DNA of 33,796 nt, taken from contig WQVM01000011.1 of NCBI GenBank assembly GCA_009783985.1, forward strand, positions 1 through 33,796, in the 5' to 3' direction. Source of the DNA: Bacillota bacterium. Its GTDB lineage: Bacteria; Bacillota; Clostridia; Christensenellales; Pumilibacteraceae. Of this stretch, positions 7,196 to 15,536 are shown in pieces (the stretch's first letter is position 1; every line of letters starts with the position of its first letter). The notes beneath the pieces were generated by a model that made no database searches, was not told where the DNA came from, and worked only from the letters and a program-made list of their open reading frames with translations. The translations under genes were made by a program, and so were the position numbers.

Positions 7196-7681
7196 TCATT
7201 TTTCACTTCCTTGTAAAATTTTCTCTAACTCTTTCCATTCTTTTTTATGGTGCAAGGTCAAAGCATTGCGAAATTTCTTCCCGGCAAAAAGAGAAAATAT
7301 AGGGTCAAGTATTTTCCCTATACCTTTATAACCTGCTCGCAATTCTTCTTCAAGCACAAGTCCGTTTTCTGTGTCGGTAAATTTAAGTCCAACATAGACA
7401 GGCACATTCAATTTCATTTTTTTACATTGAACAACTATCTCATTCGGTCTATTCGCAACAATTATTTTCGCATAAGATTTTAACCTGTGTTTTGGGCTGA
7501 TGTTTTGGTCAAAGAAAACTACATCGCCCACAGGACTATTCTTTCCGCGTTTTACAATATGATATTGACGATGCTCAGGCAACCAGTTTGAATATGCTGC
7601 GTCATTTGGTTCAATCATAAAATCGTAAAACTGCTCGGCTTTGCCATTCAGCAATTCGCTTTTCATTTTGTGAACAATCAT
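7196..7681 (-). CDS. SRPBCC (START-like) family protein of unknown ligand
   Basis: This protein of about 161 aa starts MIVHKMKSELLNGKAEQFYDFMI. The layout, with an N-terminal strand and helix where a polyketide-cyclase/SRPBCC protein has 'a.EVFDFM.-P', a middle of alternating strands and a C-terminal long helix (NALTLHHKKEWKELEKIL), suggests the helix-grip fold. Such proteins bind hydrophobic ligands; no catalytic residue can be assigned. The start at 7681 was chosen because GGAAAGG is placed well before it; the longer reading frame to 7726 has no better signal. It stands alone between esterase and kinase and is bracketed by CAAATGGG motifs. The family call is from pattern only. Confidence 0.6.
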   Translation of the reverse strand: MIVHKMKSELLNGKAEQFYDFMIEPNDAAYSNWLPEHRQYHIVKRGKNSPVGDVVFFDQNISPKHRLKSYAKIIVANRPNEIVVQCKKMKLNVPVYVGLKFTDTENGLVLEEELRAGYKGIGKILDPIFSLFAGKKFRNALTLHHKKEWKELEKILQGSEK

Positions 7682-7761
7682 TTTTGATTTTCCTTTCCAT
7701 TTCGTATTTTTCTTATATTCCAACAAATGGGCAAAATGGGGACGAACATAAGTGATAATGC

Positions 7762-8316
7762 CTAAGAGTTGATAAGCAGATTGGGTTCTTTTTTAGACTC
7801 ATTTCTTAGATTATATCTTCCAAAATATTTATCCTCTAACGGTATCCATTCTGTTGCAAATCTCTCATATTTGTCAGGATTTCGTTTTTTGATTCGCTTT
7901 AGTTGAGTTTCTTTGTCTATATCCAAAAATACAAAGAAATCATAATATTGTCTTAGGTTAGGACTAGTGCTGTAACAACCCTCTATAATTGTTATAGGCT
8001 TTGGGGTGATTGTTATAGGGGTGATTTTTTGAGTTAGGCAATTATACTTATTGTAGATTAGCGAGTGCGGATTAGTTTTTAGCTTTACCAACACTTCTTG
8101 CTCTAATCGTATTGCATCTAAACTCACATCGGGCAAAGACATTTCCTGCCCCTCTTGCAAAAAGAAATCGTCCGCATGAATTATATTACAATCTATTACC
8201 TCAGATATTTGAGCCGCCAATGTTGTCTTGCCTGCCCCCGAAGGACCGTCTATAGCAAAAATACAGCCCTTTGGATAATCTTTTATTTTTGCAAGTATTA
8301 GATTATTTACATTCAT
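7762..8316 (-). CDS. Uridine-kinase-like P-loop NTPase
   Basis: This 184-aa protein has a Walker A motif GPSGAGKTT at residues 24-32, the HADDFF motif typical of uridine kinase/phosphoribulokinase enzymes near residue 50, an IIEGCYST strand near 120, and the lid-type R-rich helix QLKRIKKRNPDKYERF. It probably phosphorylates a nucleoside or small metabolite; uridine kinase is the closest family, but the protein is shorter than Udk (about 210 aa) and some relatives have other substrates. The ATG at 8316 begins MNVNNLILAKI; an extension to 8379 uses a GTG-like start and looks non-coding. It lies downstream of relA with a 120-nt gap and may be expressed separately. Confidence 0.75.
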   Translation of the reverse strand: MNVNNLILAKIKDYPKGCIFAIDGPSGAGKTTLAAQISEVIDCNIIHADDFFLQEGQEMSLPDVSLDAIRLEQEVLVKLKTNPHSLIYNKYNCLTQKITPITITPKPITIIEGCYSTSPNLRQYYDFFVFLDIDKETQLKRIKKRNPDKYERFATEWIPLEDKYFGRYNLRNESKKEPNLLINS

Positions 8317-8439
8317 AAAACTTATACTTATGTGATAAATCGAAATCTCATCTAACTCAAATGCTCGATTTATCCACACACTCTCCGTTTTTTAATCCAT
8401 CTCAATACATTTACATTATATTGGGCATCTTTACTACAC

Positions 8440-10614
8440 CTAAGTCCTATATACCTTATGCACTTCTTCTACGCCCTCTATCTTCTTAATCAGGTTGTCC
8501 ACATCTGCCATCTTGTGGACGGTTACCGTCATATCAATTACCGTCTCATCAATCTTGCCCTTGCGGGCGTTGATACTCTCAACCCCAAGTTTAAGCTGCG
8601 AAACAACCGTTGTAATCTTAACAAGTAAATTATTTGTAGTCACCGCTCTGATTTTAAGTCCGACACCAAAACCACCCCTTGTTTCTTCCCCGTCCCACTC
8701 GGTATCAATAAGTCTTACAACTTCTGACCCTTTAAGATTAGGGCAAGATTTGCGATGGACGCTGACACCCCGTCCACGGCTTACATACCCGACAATAGGA
8801 TCCCCCGGCACGGGACTGCAACATCTGGCAAGTTTGATTAGCATTCCGTCATCAAAACCCTTAACCCTGACACCCGCTTGACTCCTCTTGCGTGCCCTAG
8901 GAGTTATCTTGATTTCTTTTGCCTCTTGTTCCTTGCGATAAAAATCAACCAATTTGAGCAAGATTTGATTAACCGTAAAACCGCCATATCCCACCGCCGC
9001 ATACATATCGTCCATATTGCTTATGACATACCGCTCCATAATTACATCAAGCCATTTTGGCACAAGCAATGCCGACCAATTATAACCGAGTTTTTTTGCC
9101 TCGGTCTCCAACATCTCTTTGCCACGCTTAATATTGTCATCCTTAGCCTCTTTCTTAAAAAATGACCTTATCTTAGACTTAGCTTGACTCGACTTAACAA
9201 ACCTTAGCCAATCCCTTGACGGACCTTTGGAGTTAGCCGAAGTCAATATCTCTACATAGTCGCCGTTGTTGAGCTTGGTCTCTAGCGGAACTATCTTATT
9301 ATTGATTTTCGCACCGACACACTTATTGCCCACCGCACTATGCACACTATACGCAAAGTCAAGAGTAGTCGCCCCCTTAGGAAGTATAACCACATCACCC
9401 TTAGGGGTAAAAATAAAAACCTGGTCACCGTAAAAGTCAACCTTGATATTTTCGTATAATTCTCGCGCGTCGGTAAGATTTTCGGAATCCTCCGCCGCAC
9501 CTCTCAACCAACTTAGCTTGTCATCTAAATCACTTCCGCTTTTTTGCCCTTCCTTGTATTTCCAATGAGCGGCTACACCGTACTCGGCAATCTTGTGCAT
9601 TTCGTGCGTACGGATTTGAATCTCAAAAGGCATCCCGAATCTTGTCATAACGGTGGTATGCAAGGACTGATAGTTGTTAGGCTTAGGCACAGCAATAAAA
9701 TCTTTGAACCGTCCGGGGATAGGCTTCCATTTTTCGTGGATAAGCCCTAAGGCACCATAACAATCATTGACACTCTCAACAATTACCCGTACTGCGGTAA
9801 GGTCGTACAATTGGTCTATCGTCCTACCGTACTTGAGCATTTTTTTGTAGATACTATAAAAATGTTTTGGTCGTCCGCTGACCTCGCCCTTGATACCGCT
9901 CTCTTTGAGCATTTCTTCAAGGATACCACATATTGCGGCGACCTGCTCTCTCCGCTCATTGCGTTTGAGAGGAAGTGACTTGGCAAGCTCCGCATACTGC
10001 ACAGGTTGCAAGGTTTTGAGACAACTGTCCTCCAGTTCACACTTGATATAAGACATACCCAGACGACTGGCAAGCGGCGCATAAATATCTAATGTTTCGT
10101 GAGCAAAAACAATTTGCCTCTCATTAGGCAATGCCTCAATCGTCCGCATATTATGCAGGCGGTCGGCTATCTTGATAAGTATAACCCTTATGTCCTTTGC
10201 CATAGCAAAAAACATTTTTCTAAAATTCTCTGCTTGTTCTTCCTCTTGACTTGCAAAAGTTATCTTAGCAAGCTTGGTCACGCTCTTGACAAGTTCGGTT
10301 ATTTCCTCGCCAAATTCTGCTTTAAGCTCCGCCTCTGTTACGCTCGTATCCTCAAGCACATCATGCAGTAGTGCCGCCCCAACAACTTGATAATCGTCAA
10401 TCCCAAGGTCAATCAAAAGATTAGCCACCGCAACAGGGTGTATAATATACGGCTCTCCGCTCAATCTCTTTTGCCCTGTGTGCTTATCTTCTGCGTATGT
10501 CAAAATACGGTCAATAATCTTGACCTGCTCTGCTGTATAAAGTTGTTTATACCGACTATTAAGTTGTTCCGCCTCTTTTTTCATTGTATTTGTGTCTACT
10601 ATAGTATACATCAT
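8440..10614 (-). CDS. relA: Bifunctional (p)ppGpp synthetase/hydrolase, Rel/RelA/SpoT family
   Basis: This 724-aa protein has the full Rel domain order: HD hydrolase (His59, His84-Asp85 in LLHDVLEDTS, DRLHNMRT at 151-158), synthetase (GRPKHFYSIYKKM near 247-259, GRFKDFIAVPKPNNYQSLH at 301-319, EIQIRT at 331-336), TGS (about 398-458), a Cys-rich region (LARCCSPVPGDPIVGY) and a C-terminal ACT domain. Both catalytic halves look intact, so it should make and degrade (p)ppGpp on the ribosome during starvation. The start is uncertain: ATGs at 10614, 10611 and 10584 have no ribosome binding site, and a promoter ends just before 10614, so a leaderless start is possible. It is monocistronic between the kinase and a 600-nt repeat region. 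Confidence 0.95.
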   Translation of the reverse strand: MMYTIVDTNTMKKEAEQLNSRYKQLYTAEQVKIIDRILTYAEDKHTGQKRLSGEPYIIHPVAVANLLIDLGIDDYQVVGAALLHDVLEDTSVTEAELKAEFGEEITELVKSVTKLAKITFASQEEEQAENFRKMFFAMAKDIRVILIKIADRLHNMRTIEALPNERQIVFAHETLDIYAPLASRLGMSYIKCELEDSCLKTLQPVQYAELAKSLPLKRNERREQVAAICGILEEMLKESGIKGEVSGRPKHFYSIYKKMLKYGRTIDQLYDLTAVRVIVESVNDCYGALGLIHEKWKPIPGRFKDFIAVPKPNNYQSLHTTVMTRFGMPFEIQIRTHEMHKIAEYGVAAHWKYKEGQKSGSDLDDKLSWLRGAAEDSENLTDARELYENIKVDFYGDQVFIFTPKGDVVILPKGATTLDFAYSVHSAVGNKCVGAKINNKIVPLETKLNNGDYVEILTSANSKGPSRDWLRFVKSSQAKSKIRSFFKKEAKDDNIKRGKEMLETEAKKLGYNWSALLVPKWLDVIMERYVISNMDDMYAAVGYGGFTVNQILLKLVDFYRKEQEAKEIKITPRARKRSQAGVRVKGFDDGMLIKLARCCSPVPGDPIVGYVSRGRGVSVHRKSCPNLKGSEVVRLIDTEWDGEETRGGFGVGLKIRAVTTNNLLVKITTVVSQLKLGVESINARKGKIDETVIDMTVTVHKMADVDNLIKKIEGVEEVHKVYRT

Positions 10615-10620
10615 ATGAGT

Positions 10621-10649
10621 GTATTATGCAAGCAAAAAGGGTTTGTCAA
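10621..10649 (-). promoter_or_regulatory. Probable relA promoter
   Basis: On the minus strand TTGACA lies at 10649-10644. The -10 is either CATAAT (10628-10623, 15-nt spacer) or TAATAC (10626-10621, 17-nt spacer). Either would start transcription at or within a few bases of the ATGATG at 10614-10609, so the mRNA would be leaderless or nearly so. Confidence 0.5.
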
Positions 10650-10662
10650 TAAGGATAATTAT

Positions 10663-11153
10663 TATTCGGGCAGCCGAGGACGTCTGCCCTACACTATATC
10701 TGTGCTGTACTTGTTTTTACAACTGTAGTCGTATGCCTAGTTGTAGGGGCGGATGTCCTCAGCCGCCTAACAACAATTATCCTTATTATTATAATATTGT
10801 CTTACCTATTCGGGCGGTCGAGAGTGTCTGCCCCTACGATAGGTGTCCGACGGCAATCGGTATTATCAATCTGTAGGGGATGCCGCCTTCGGCGTCCCCT
10901 ACAATAATTATCCTTATTATATTTTTATAAAGGTGAGTATTCGGGCGGTCGAAGGCGAGCCGCCCCTACCTCTGTCCACGCTATACTGTCTTTTGGGCGG
11001 TAATTGTATACACCCAATCATCAAAGATCAGAAAAACAGCTACACAAGACAATCCAAGTGTAGGGGCAAGCATTGCTCGCCCTAATAACAATTATCTTTA
11101 TTATAACATAAAGACAAGTATTCGGGCGGTCGAGGACGCCCGCCCCTACGCTC
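10663..11153. repeat. Array of GC-rich hairpin repeats (GTAGGGGCG family)
   Basis: The 605-nt gap between relA and secF holds no gene. It is filled by about four units. Each consists of a left half (TGTAGGGGC...CGCCTAA), an AT-rich spacer resembling AACAATTATCCTTATTAT, and a right half (TATTCGGGCGGTCGA...GCCCCTACG). Full pairs lie at about 10738-10848, 10872-10968 and 11058-11150, with a lone right half at 10663-10696. Many halves are themselves short hairpins, for example GTAGGGGATGCCG-CCTT-CGGCGTCCCCTAC. Variation inside one half is often mirrored in its partner. Confidence 0.85.
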
Positions 11154-11169
11154 CAATCTGCTCCTAAAA

Positions 11170-11203
11170 ACAAAAAACGACCCTAACTAAGGTCGTTTTT
11201 GTT
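11170..11203. terminator. Bidirectional intrinsic terminator after secF
   Basis: AAAAACGACC-N8-GGTCGTTTTT forms a 10-bp stem with A/T runs on both sides. It lies 17 nt past the secF stop and ends the scfA-scfB-secD-secF direction of transcription. Confidence 0.85.
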
Positions 11204-11219
11204 TATTATTTATCATTTT

Positions 11220-12299
11220 TTAACTTTCGCTGACAGCTATGGCGGTTTTTTGTTTTTTGCTTATTGGTTGACCGCCTTTATTTTGCTTTTTCTTTTTATA
11301 CCCTGCCCATGTTTCGGCAAGACCTACCCAAATTCCGGGTGTTATAAATGTTGTACTAAAGATACCTGCGGCAAAGCCTACGATAATCGGTGCTACAAAG
11401 ATTCTTACACTCGGCACTCCGAATATCGCAAGTACAGCTATCGACACAATTGTAGTCAGCGTGGTTACTAGCGTTCTTGTAAGTGTTTCTTTGATAGATA
11501 GGTTGGTAATATACGCAAGCGACTTGTCTTTGAGCATTAAGTTCTTTTGATTTTCCCGCACTCGGTCAAACACTATAATATTGTCGTTGATTGAGTATCC
11601 GACAACGGTGAGTAGGACGGCTATAAATGTCGCACCTATCTCCATCCTTGTAATTGCCATAAAAGCAAACACTATGATAACATCGTGCAATAGCCCTATT
11701 ATAGTAGCTACACCCTGCAAGAATTGGAATCGCCATGCGATATAGATTAGCAACAATATTGATATGACTATGATAGCGATTATAGTATTGCGGATAAGCT
11801 CGCTACTTATTGTCGCACTCACCGAATCGCCTTGAATAACATAACCGTCAAATGTGGTCGGGAATAACTCTCTTTGCAGATAATCCCTAAGTGCTGCGTT
11901 AAGCTGGAGCATTCTTGCATCATCAAATCCAGCTACAGGTCTAAAATTAATTCTTAATGATGCGTTATCGCCCTCACCTTGCCTCAAAAAGTTGTTCCTT
12001 ACGCTAATGTTGTAATTAGTTCCTTCAAACTCAAAGCCTTCAATTCTGCTTCTAATATAGTTAAATTTTTCTCTATCGGTTTCGCCTTGTGTCATTTGAC
12101 TATGCTCTACCGTAATTGAATACCCACCCACAAAGTCCATACCTAAATTGAGCGGATAGCGTCCAGTGAATCCAACAATAATCATTACAACCATAGCAAT
12201 AAGGATTGGTATAAACGGCGTAAGGAAAAGCGTCCGCCTATGCTCGATAAGCCGAAATTCCTTATTATGGGGATTTATCTTGTTAAAAAACTTTTTCAT
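11220..12299 (-). CDS. secF: Protein translocase subunit SecF
   Basis: This 359-aa inner-membrane protein partners SecD to use the proton motive force to pull translocating proteins from the SecYEG channel. It shows a first membrane segment near residues 28-48 (FIPILIAMVVMIIVGFTG), the conserved LGMDFVGG loop after it, a periplasmic-type domain, then five more membrane segments including VVGYSINDNIIVFDRVREN, the SecF signature. The C-terminus is a basic KKKKQNKGGQPISKKQK tail. It follows secD after 33 nt and is followed by a terminator. The ribosome binding site is weak. SecD and SecF are separate genes here. Confidence 0.96.
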   Translation of the reverse strand: MKKFFNKINPHNKEFRLIEHRRTLFLTPFIPILIAMVVMIIVGFTGRYPLNLGMDFVGGYSITVEHSQMTQGETDREKFNYIRSRIEGFEFEGTNYNISVRNNFLRQGEGDNASLRINFRPVAGFDDARMLQLNAALRDYLQRELFPTTFDGYVIQGDSVSATISSELIRNTIIAIIVISILLLIYIAWRFQFLQGVATIIGLLHDVIIVFAFMAITRMEIGATFIAVLLTVVGYSINDNIIVFDRVRENQKNLMLKDKSLAYITNLSIKETLTRTLVTTLTTIVSIAVLAIFGVPSVRIFVAPIIVGFAAGIFSTTFITPGIWVGLAETWAGYKKKKQNKGGQPISKKQKTAIAVSES

Positions 12300-12332
12300 T
12301 CTGACACTTTAGCTGTTTTTTATTTTTGGTTT

Positions 12333-13727
12333 TTATACTACCGGTACCGGCTCCGGTGCAAACGGAACTGACTCCTTGTCCCTACCTTTTTTGCTGCCTT
12401 TGTCAAAGTCGTCCGGTAATTCTGCCACATCTGCGGCACGCTTAAGTCCGAATAACTTAGGTCTGTCGCCTGCTAAGTTAAGGAAGTTTTTGATAAGCAT
12501 ACGGGTAATCAAGATATTAGTCAACATTGATACAGCAATACCCATCATAAAGATAACCGCAAAAGACATAACAGGACCTGTACCTAAGATAAACAATACT
12601 ACACCTGCACCGATACCCGTGACATTACTGTCAATAATGGCTCTCATAGCACGCTTAAACCCTGCGTGGTAAGAGGCTTTCATTGATTTGCCCTTGCGGT
12701 ATTCGTCCTTGATACGCTCATAAATAATGATATTGGCGTCTATCGACATACCTATCGACAGAATAATACCTGCGATACCAGGGAGTGTAAGCTGTACCCA
12801 CGGCATAACCGCCATCAAAAATAGCATCAAAATCGTATATATAATGATACTTATGATAGCCGCACCGCCAAGCATTCTGTAGAAGAACGCCATAAATAAC
12901 ATTATAAGGAGAACCCCGATTATACCTGTAATAAGACTTCTTCTAAGTGCTCCCGCACCCAAAGTCGCAGAAACGGTCGAACTCTCAAGCAGCGTAAGCT
13001 GAACATCAAATGTTCCGCTCATTATTTGATCACTAAGTTCTCTTGCCGCCGCAAAGCTACCCATTCCTGTAATAACTGCCCGTCCGCCTGCAATCGCCGT
13101 GTTAATCATAGGCGAGCTTACAACTCTTTCCTCGTCACCCACGATGACCACAATTGCCATAGCTTGTCCGACATTTTCGCCTGTTATTCTATGAAACTCG
13201 GAAGCACCCTCACTTGTCATTACAAGCTCAACCGCAGGACCGCCTGCACCTGTTCCGTCTTGATGATTATCAATAGGTCTAGCCGAGCGGATATGCTCAC
13301 CGCCCATTACAGGGCTGTCGTTAATTCTGAACTCTAGTCTGGCAGGACGACCTATAATATTAAATATTTCTTGAGGGTTGTCCACATCAGGCACTTCGAC
13401 CCTAAGACGGCGAGCCCCCTCTCTAACTACTGTAGCTTCGGTATAGCCTCTAGTCGTAAGCAAACTCTCAAGTGCAGTACGAGTATTGTTCATTTGGTCT
13501 GAAGTGACATCTTCCTCAGCTTCGTACACAGCATAAATACCGCCCACAAGGTCAATACCCAAACTGATTTGGCTCATAAAAGAATTGTATCGGTTGATAC
13601 CTTGCGGACCGCCGATATTAGGATTCCACCCAAATGGAAAAGGGATTGTCGCAAATGACAGAATAAATCCTAGTACTATTAGTACACCCGTAACAGATAA
13701 TTTAATAATGGACGACTTCTTTTTCAT
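12333..13727 (-). CDS. secD: Protein translocase subunit SecD
   Basis: This 464-aa membrane protein has an N-terminal membrane segment (LSVTGVLIVLGFILSFATI), the LGIDLVGGIYAVYE signature, an extracytoplasmic P1-type domain, and five C-terminal membrane segments with GMSIDANIIIYERIKDEYRKG, the SecD counterpart of the SecF motif. It acts with SecF downstream. It has a consensus promoter 12 nt upstream of its ATG, so it can be transcribed apart from scfB, and a hairpin element separates it from scfB. The C-terminal tail is charged (DDFDKGSKKGRDKES). Length is in the usual range for clostridial SecD. Confidence 0.96.
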   Translation of the reverse strand: MKKKSSIIKLSVTGVLIVLGFILSFATIPFPFGWNPNIGGPQGINRYNSFMSQISLGIDLVGGIYAVYEAEEDVTSDQMNNTRTALESLLTTRGYTEATVVREGARRLRVEVPDVDNPQEIFNIIGRPARLEFRINDSPVMGGEHIRSARPIDNHQDGTGAGGPAVELVMTSEGASEFHRITGENVGQAMAIVVIVGDEERVVSSPMINTAIAGGRAVITGMGSFAAARELSDQIMSGTFDVQLTLLESSTVSATLGAGALRRSLITGIIGVLLIMLFMAFFYRMLGGAAIISIIIYTILMLFLMAVMPWVQLTLPGIAGIILSIGMSIDANIIIYERIKDEYRKGKSMKASYHAGFKRAMRAIIDSNVTGIGAGVVLFILGTGPVMSFAVIFMMGIAVSMLTNILITRMLIKNFLNLAGDRPKLFGLKRAADVAELPDDFDKGSKKGRDKESVPFAPEPVPVV

Positions 13728-13739
13728 TATAGCTTATAT

Positions 13740-13769
13740 ATTATACCTTAAAGACAAAAGGCTTGTCAA
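13740..13769 (-). promoter_or_regulatory. secD-secF promoter
   Basis: On the minus strand TTGACA (13769-13764), 18 nt, and TATAAT (13745-13740) lie 12 nt before the secD ATG. The predicted leader is only about 5 nt and contains no ribosome binding site. Confidence 0.75.
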
Positions 13770-13783
13770 CCGATTTATATATT

Positions 13784-13915
13784 GAAAAATGAAAACTTAA
13801 AACTTAAAAATGATTGACTTATGTTGAGCTTTTGGCTGTTTCGCAAACACTCCACCGTCTTTTGAAATACTCGTCCGCCATTTTTCACTTTTCAATTTTC
13901 ACTTTTCATTTCTCA
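13784..13915. repeat. Hairpin element with TTTTCACTTTTCA arms between scfB and secD
   Basis: The left arm (TGAAAAATGAAAACTTAAAA) pairs with the right arm (TTTTTCACTTTTCAATTTTC). The core begins ATTGACTTATGTTGAGC and ends ACTCGTCCGCCAT, the same junction as the other variable-arm elements. The scfB stop codon (13906-13908) lies in the right arm. Confidence 0.8.
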
Positions 13916-15378
13916 ATAGCCCCCAAGGCTATCCCGCACTCTATTCGCTTTTTCATTAGTTTGCAACTTTGTTTGTGAATACCCTTAATTCCTGCACCGC
14001 ACATAACAGCATTTGCCATACAACCGCCGCCGCAATAATACTTAGCCCAACACTTAGTACACTCAGGCTTATCAAGCAAGCTAAACCCCGAAAACTCTTT
14101 CATTTTTTGTTGATTTAATGCGTCATTGCGAGGAGGCAATGCCGACGAAGCAATCCCACGGGTAGAATACTCTTTACATGAGATTGCTTCGTCGCTTCGC
14201 TCCTCGCAATGACATAGCCTTTCTGCAATATTTCCAAGCCTATACTCTGCCTGTCCGACAAATTGATGACACGGATAAACATCACCCATTGGGTCAACCG
14301 CAATATATTCGTACCCTGCACCGCACGCTGTCAACCTCTTTGACTCACACGGTCCACCCGCCAAATCAATATTAAAGTGAAAAAATTTCAATTCCCTATC
14401 CGCTTTCTTTTCTCTCCTCAACATTTCTTCGGCTAATCTCTCATACTCATCAACACATCTCTCAATATCGCTATCCTTTAATGCAAGTGCATGTCCATCA
14501 GCCAAAACAACCGGCTCAAGCGACAAATTATTAAAACCCTCATTATATAACCAACGCACATCGCTAACAAAATCCGTGTTTTTTGTTGTATATGTCCCAC
14601 GAATAAAATAATCCGTGTTGCCATCGTTGAAAATATTTTTCTTTTCACCCTCTGCTCTTTTATCTCTTTTCTTAATCAGCTCTTTTGCTCTCTCTACAAC
14701 AATATCATAACTTCCTTGCCCGTCATTCCTAATTCCCTTTAGTTTCCTTACCGCATTATGGACTTCTTTGCGTCCGTCTATACTAATAACTACATTACTA
14801 ATCTCACTATTGACAAAATCTATTATGTCATCCGTCAATAACGCTCCGTTAGTTGTCAATGTAAATCTAAAAACTTTGTCCGTTTCTTTCTCAATTTGCC
14901 GTCCCCTCTCTACCGCCGCCCTAACCGCAGGCATATTAAGTAACGGCTCTCCTCCAAAGAAGTCAACCTCAAGATAACGCCTGTTTCCGCTATTCGCCGC
15001 CAAAAACTCTATCGCCCTAACCGCAAGTTCAGGCGACATATTAGCCTCTGTCATTGGAGTAGCAATAACATCAGCCGCAAAACAATATCCGCAAGTTAGA
15101 TTACACTCATGGCTGACATTAAGACACATTGCCTTAATTGCACCATCCCATTTTCTTTTTGCATGTACAGTAGGAGGCGAATCTATAAGCCCTCGTTCCC
15201 TAAGCTCCTCAATCTCTTGCTCAATCTCAAGCTCTTTTTTGGTCTTAGATGCAAAATTGCCCGTACCACTGATACGAGCATTGATAATTTCAAAAGCAAC
15301 TTTGTCAAGTTGCATAACAGAGCCACTCTCAACATCAAGCAAAAAGTAGCGTCCCAAACACTTGAATGTATGCAACAT
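13906..15378 (-). CDS. scfB: SCIFF peptide maturase, radical SAM/SPASM protein, with an in-frame palindrome insertion
   Basis: This enzyme installs thioether cross-links between cysteines and other residues of the SCIFF peptide (a ranthipeptide). From the ATG at 15378 it has 490 aa. Residues 1-70 form a peptide-recognition-type region (MLHTFKCLGRYFLLDVESGS). The radical SAM cluster motif CNLTCGYC (CX3CX2C, Cys92/96/99) follows in IKAMCLNVSHECNL. The C-terminal SPASM region has ACGAGYEYIAVDPMGDVYPC and CTKCWAKYYCGGGC. Residues about 389-419 (HCEERSDEAIS...SALPPRND) are the translation of a 92-nt palindromic repeat inserted between auxiliary-cluster cysteines. An upstream TTG start at 15399 is translated from a repeat arm and is unlikely. 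The gene directly follows scfA. Confidence 0.9.
   Translation of the reverse strand: MLHTFKCLGRYFLLDVESGSVMQLDKVAFEIINARISGTGNFASKTKKELEIEQEIEELRERGLIDSPPTVHAKRKWDGAIKAMCLNVSHECNLTCGYCFAADVIATPMTEANMSPELAVRAIEFLAANSGNRRYLEVDFFGGEPLLNMPAVRAAVERGRQIEKETDKVFRFTLTTNGALLTDDIIDFVNSEISNVVISIDGRKEVHNAVRKLKGIRNDGQGSYDIVVERAKELIKKRDKRAEGEKKNIFNDGNTDYFIRGTYTTKNTDFVSDVRWLYNEGFNNLSLEPVVLADGHALALKDSDIERCVDEYERLAEEMLRREKKADRELKFFHFNIDLAGGPCESKRLTACGAGYEYIAVDPMGDVYPCHQFVGQAEYRLGNIAERLCHCEERSDEAISCKEYSTRGIASSALPPRNDALNQQKMKEFSGFSLLDKPECTKCWAKYYCGGGCMANAVMCGAGIKGIHKQSCKLMKKRIECGIALGAIEK
14122..14213. repeat. GTCATTGCGAGG-type palindrome inside scfB
   Basis: The left arm GTCATTGCGAGGAGGCAATG...GACGAAGCAATC and right arm GATTGCTTCGTCGCTTCGCT...CGCAATGAC surround a 26-nt loop. 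The left arm has diverged near its middle. Palindromes of this sequence occur in many unrelated bacterial genomes (general knowledge). A second, near-perfect copy lies at 17754-17839. The reading frame of scfB passes through without a stop. Confidence 0.92.
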
Positions 15379-15379
15379 A

Positions 15380-15536
15380 AATAAAAAGTAAGAAGGCAAG
15401 CTAAAGTAAAAGGTAAAAAGTAAGAAGTAAAAAGTATTGACAAGTTATTTGTTTGCAAATCTTAAAATTACTAAGTCCGCACTTTTTACTTCTTACTTTT
15501 TACCTTTTACTTTAATTTTACTTTTTACTTCCAACT
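15380..15536. repeat. Hairpin element with AAAAGTAAGAAG arms between scfA and scfB
   Basis: The left arm is made of AAAAAGTAAGAAG and AAAGTAAAAGGTAAAAAG words and the right arm of TTTTTACTTCTTACTTTTT and ACCTTTTACTTT words. The core begins ATTGACAAGTTATTTG and ends CTAAGTCCGCAC. The scfA stop and its last codons lie in the right arm, and the left arm forms the leader of scfB. Confidence 0.85.

Noticed and set aside
10663-11153. CRISPR-like array in the relA-secF gap
   Set aside because: The repeats are inverted, of unequal spacing and self-complementary, with no regular direct repeat/spacer pattern and no cas genes.
14115-14375. Short reading frames in other frames across the palindrome within scfB
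   Set aside because: They are produced by the repeat being open in several frames; no start signals, and scfB itself reads through.
15379-15399. TTG start giving MPSYFLF before scfB
   Set aside because: The codons come from the arm of a hairpin repeat; the ATG at 15378 gives the MLHTFK start expected for SCIFF maturases.
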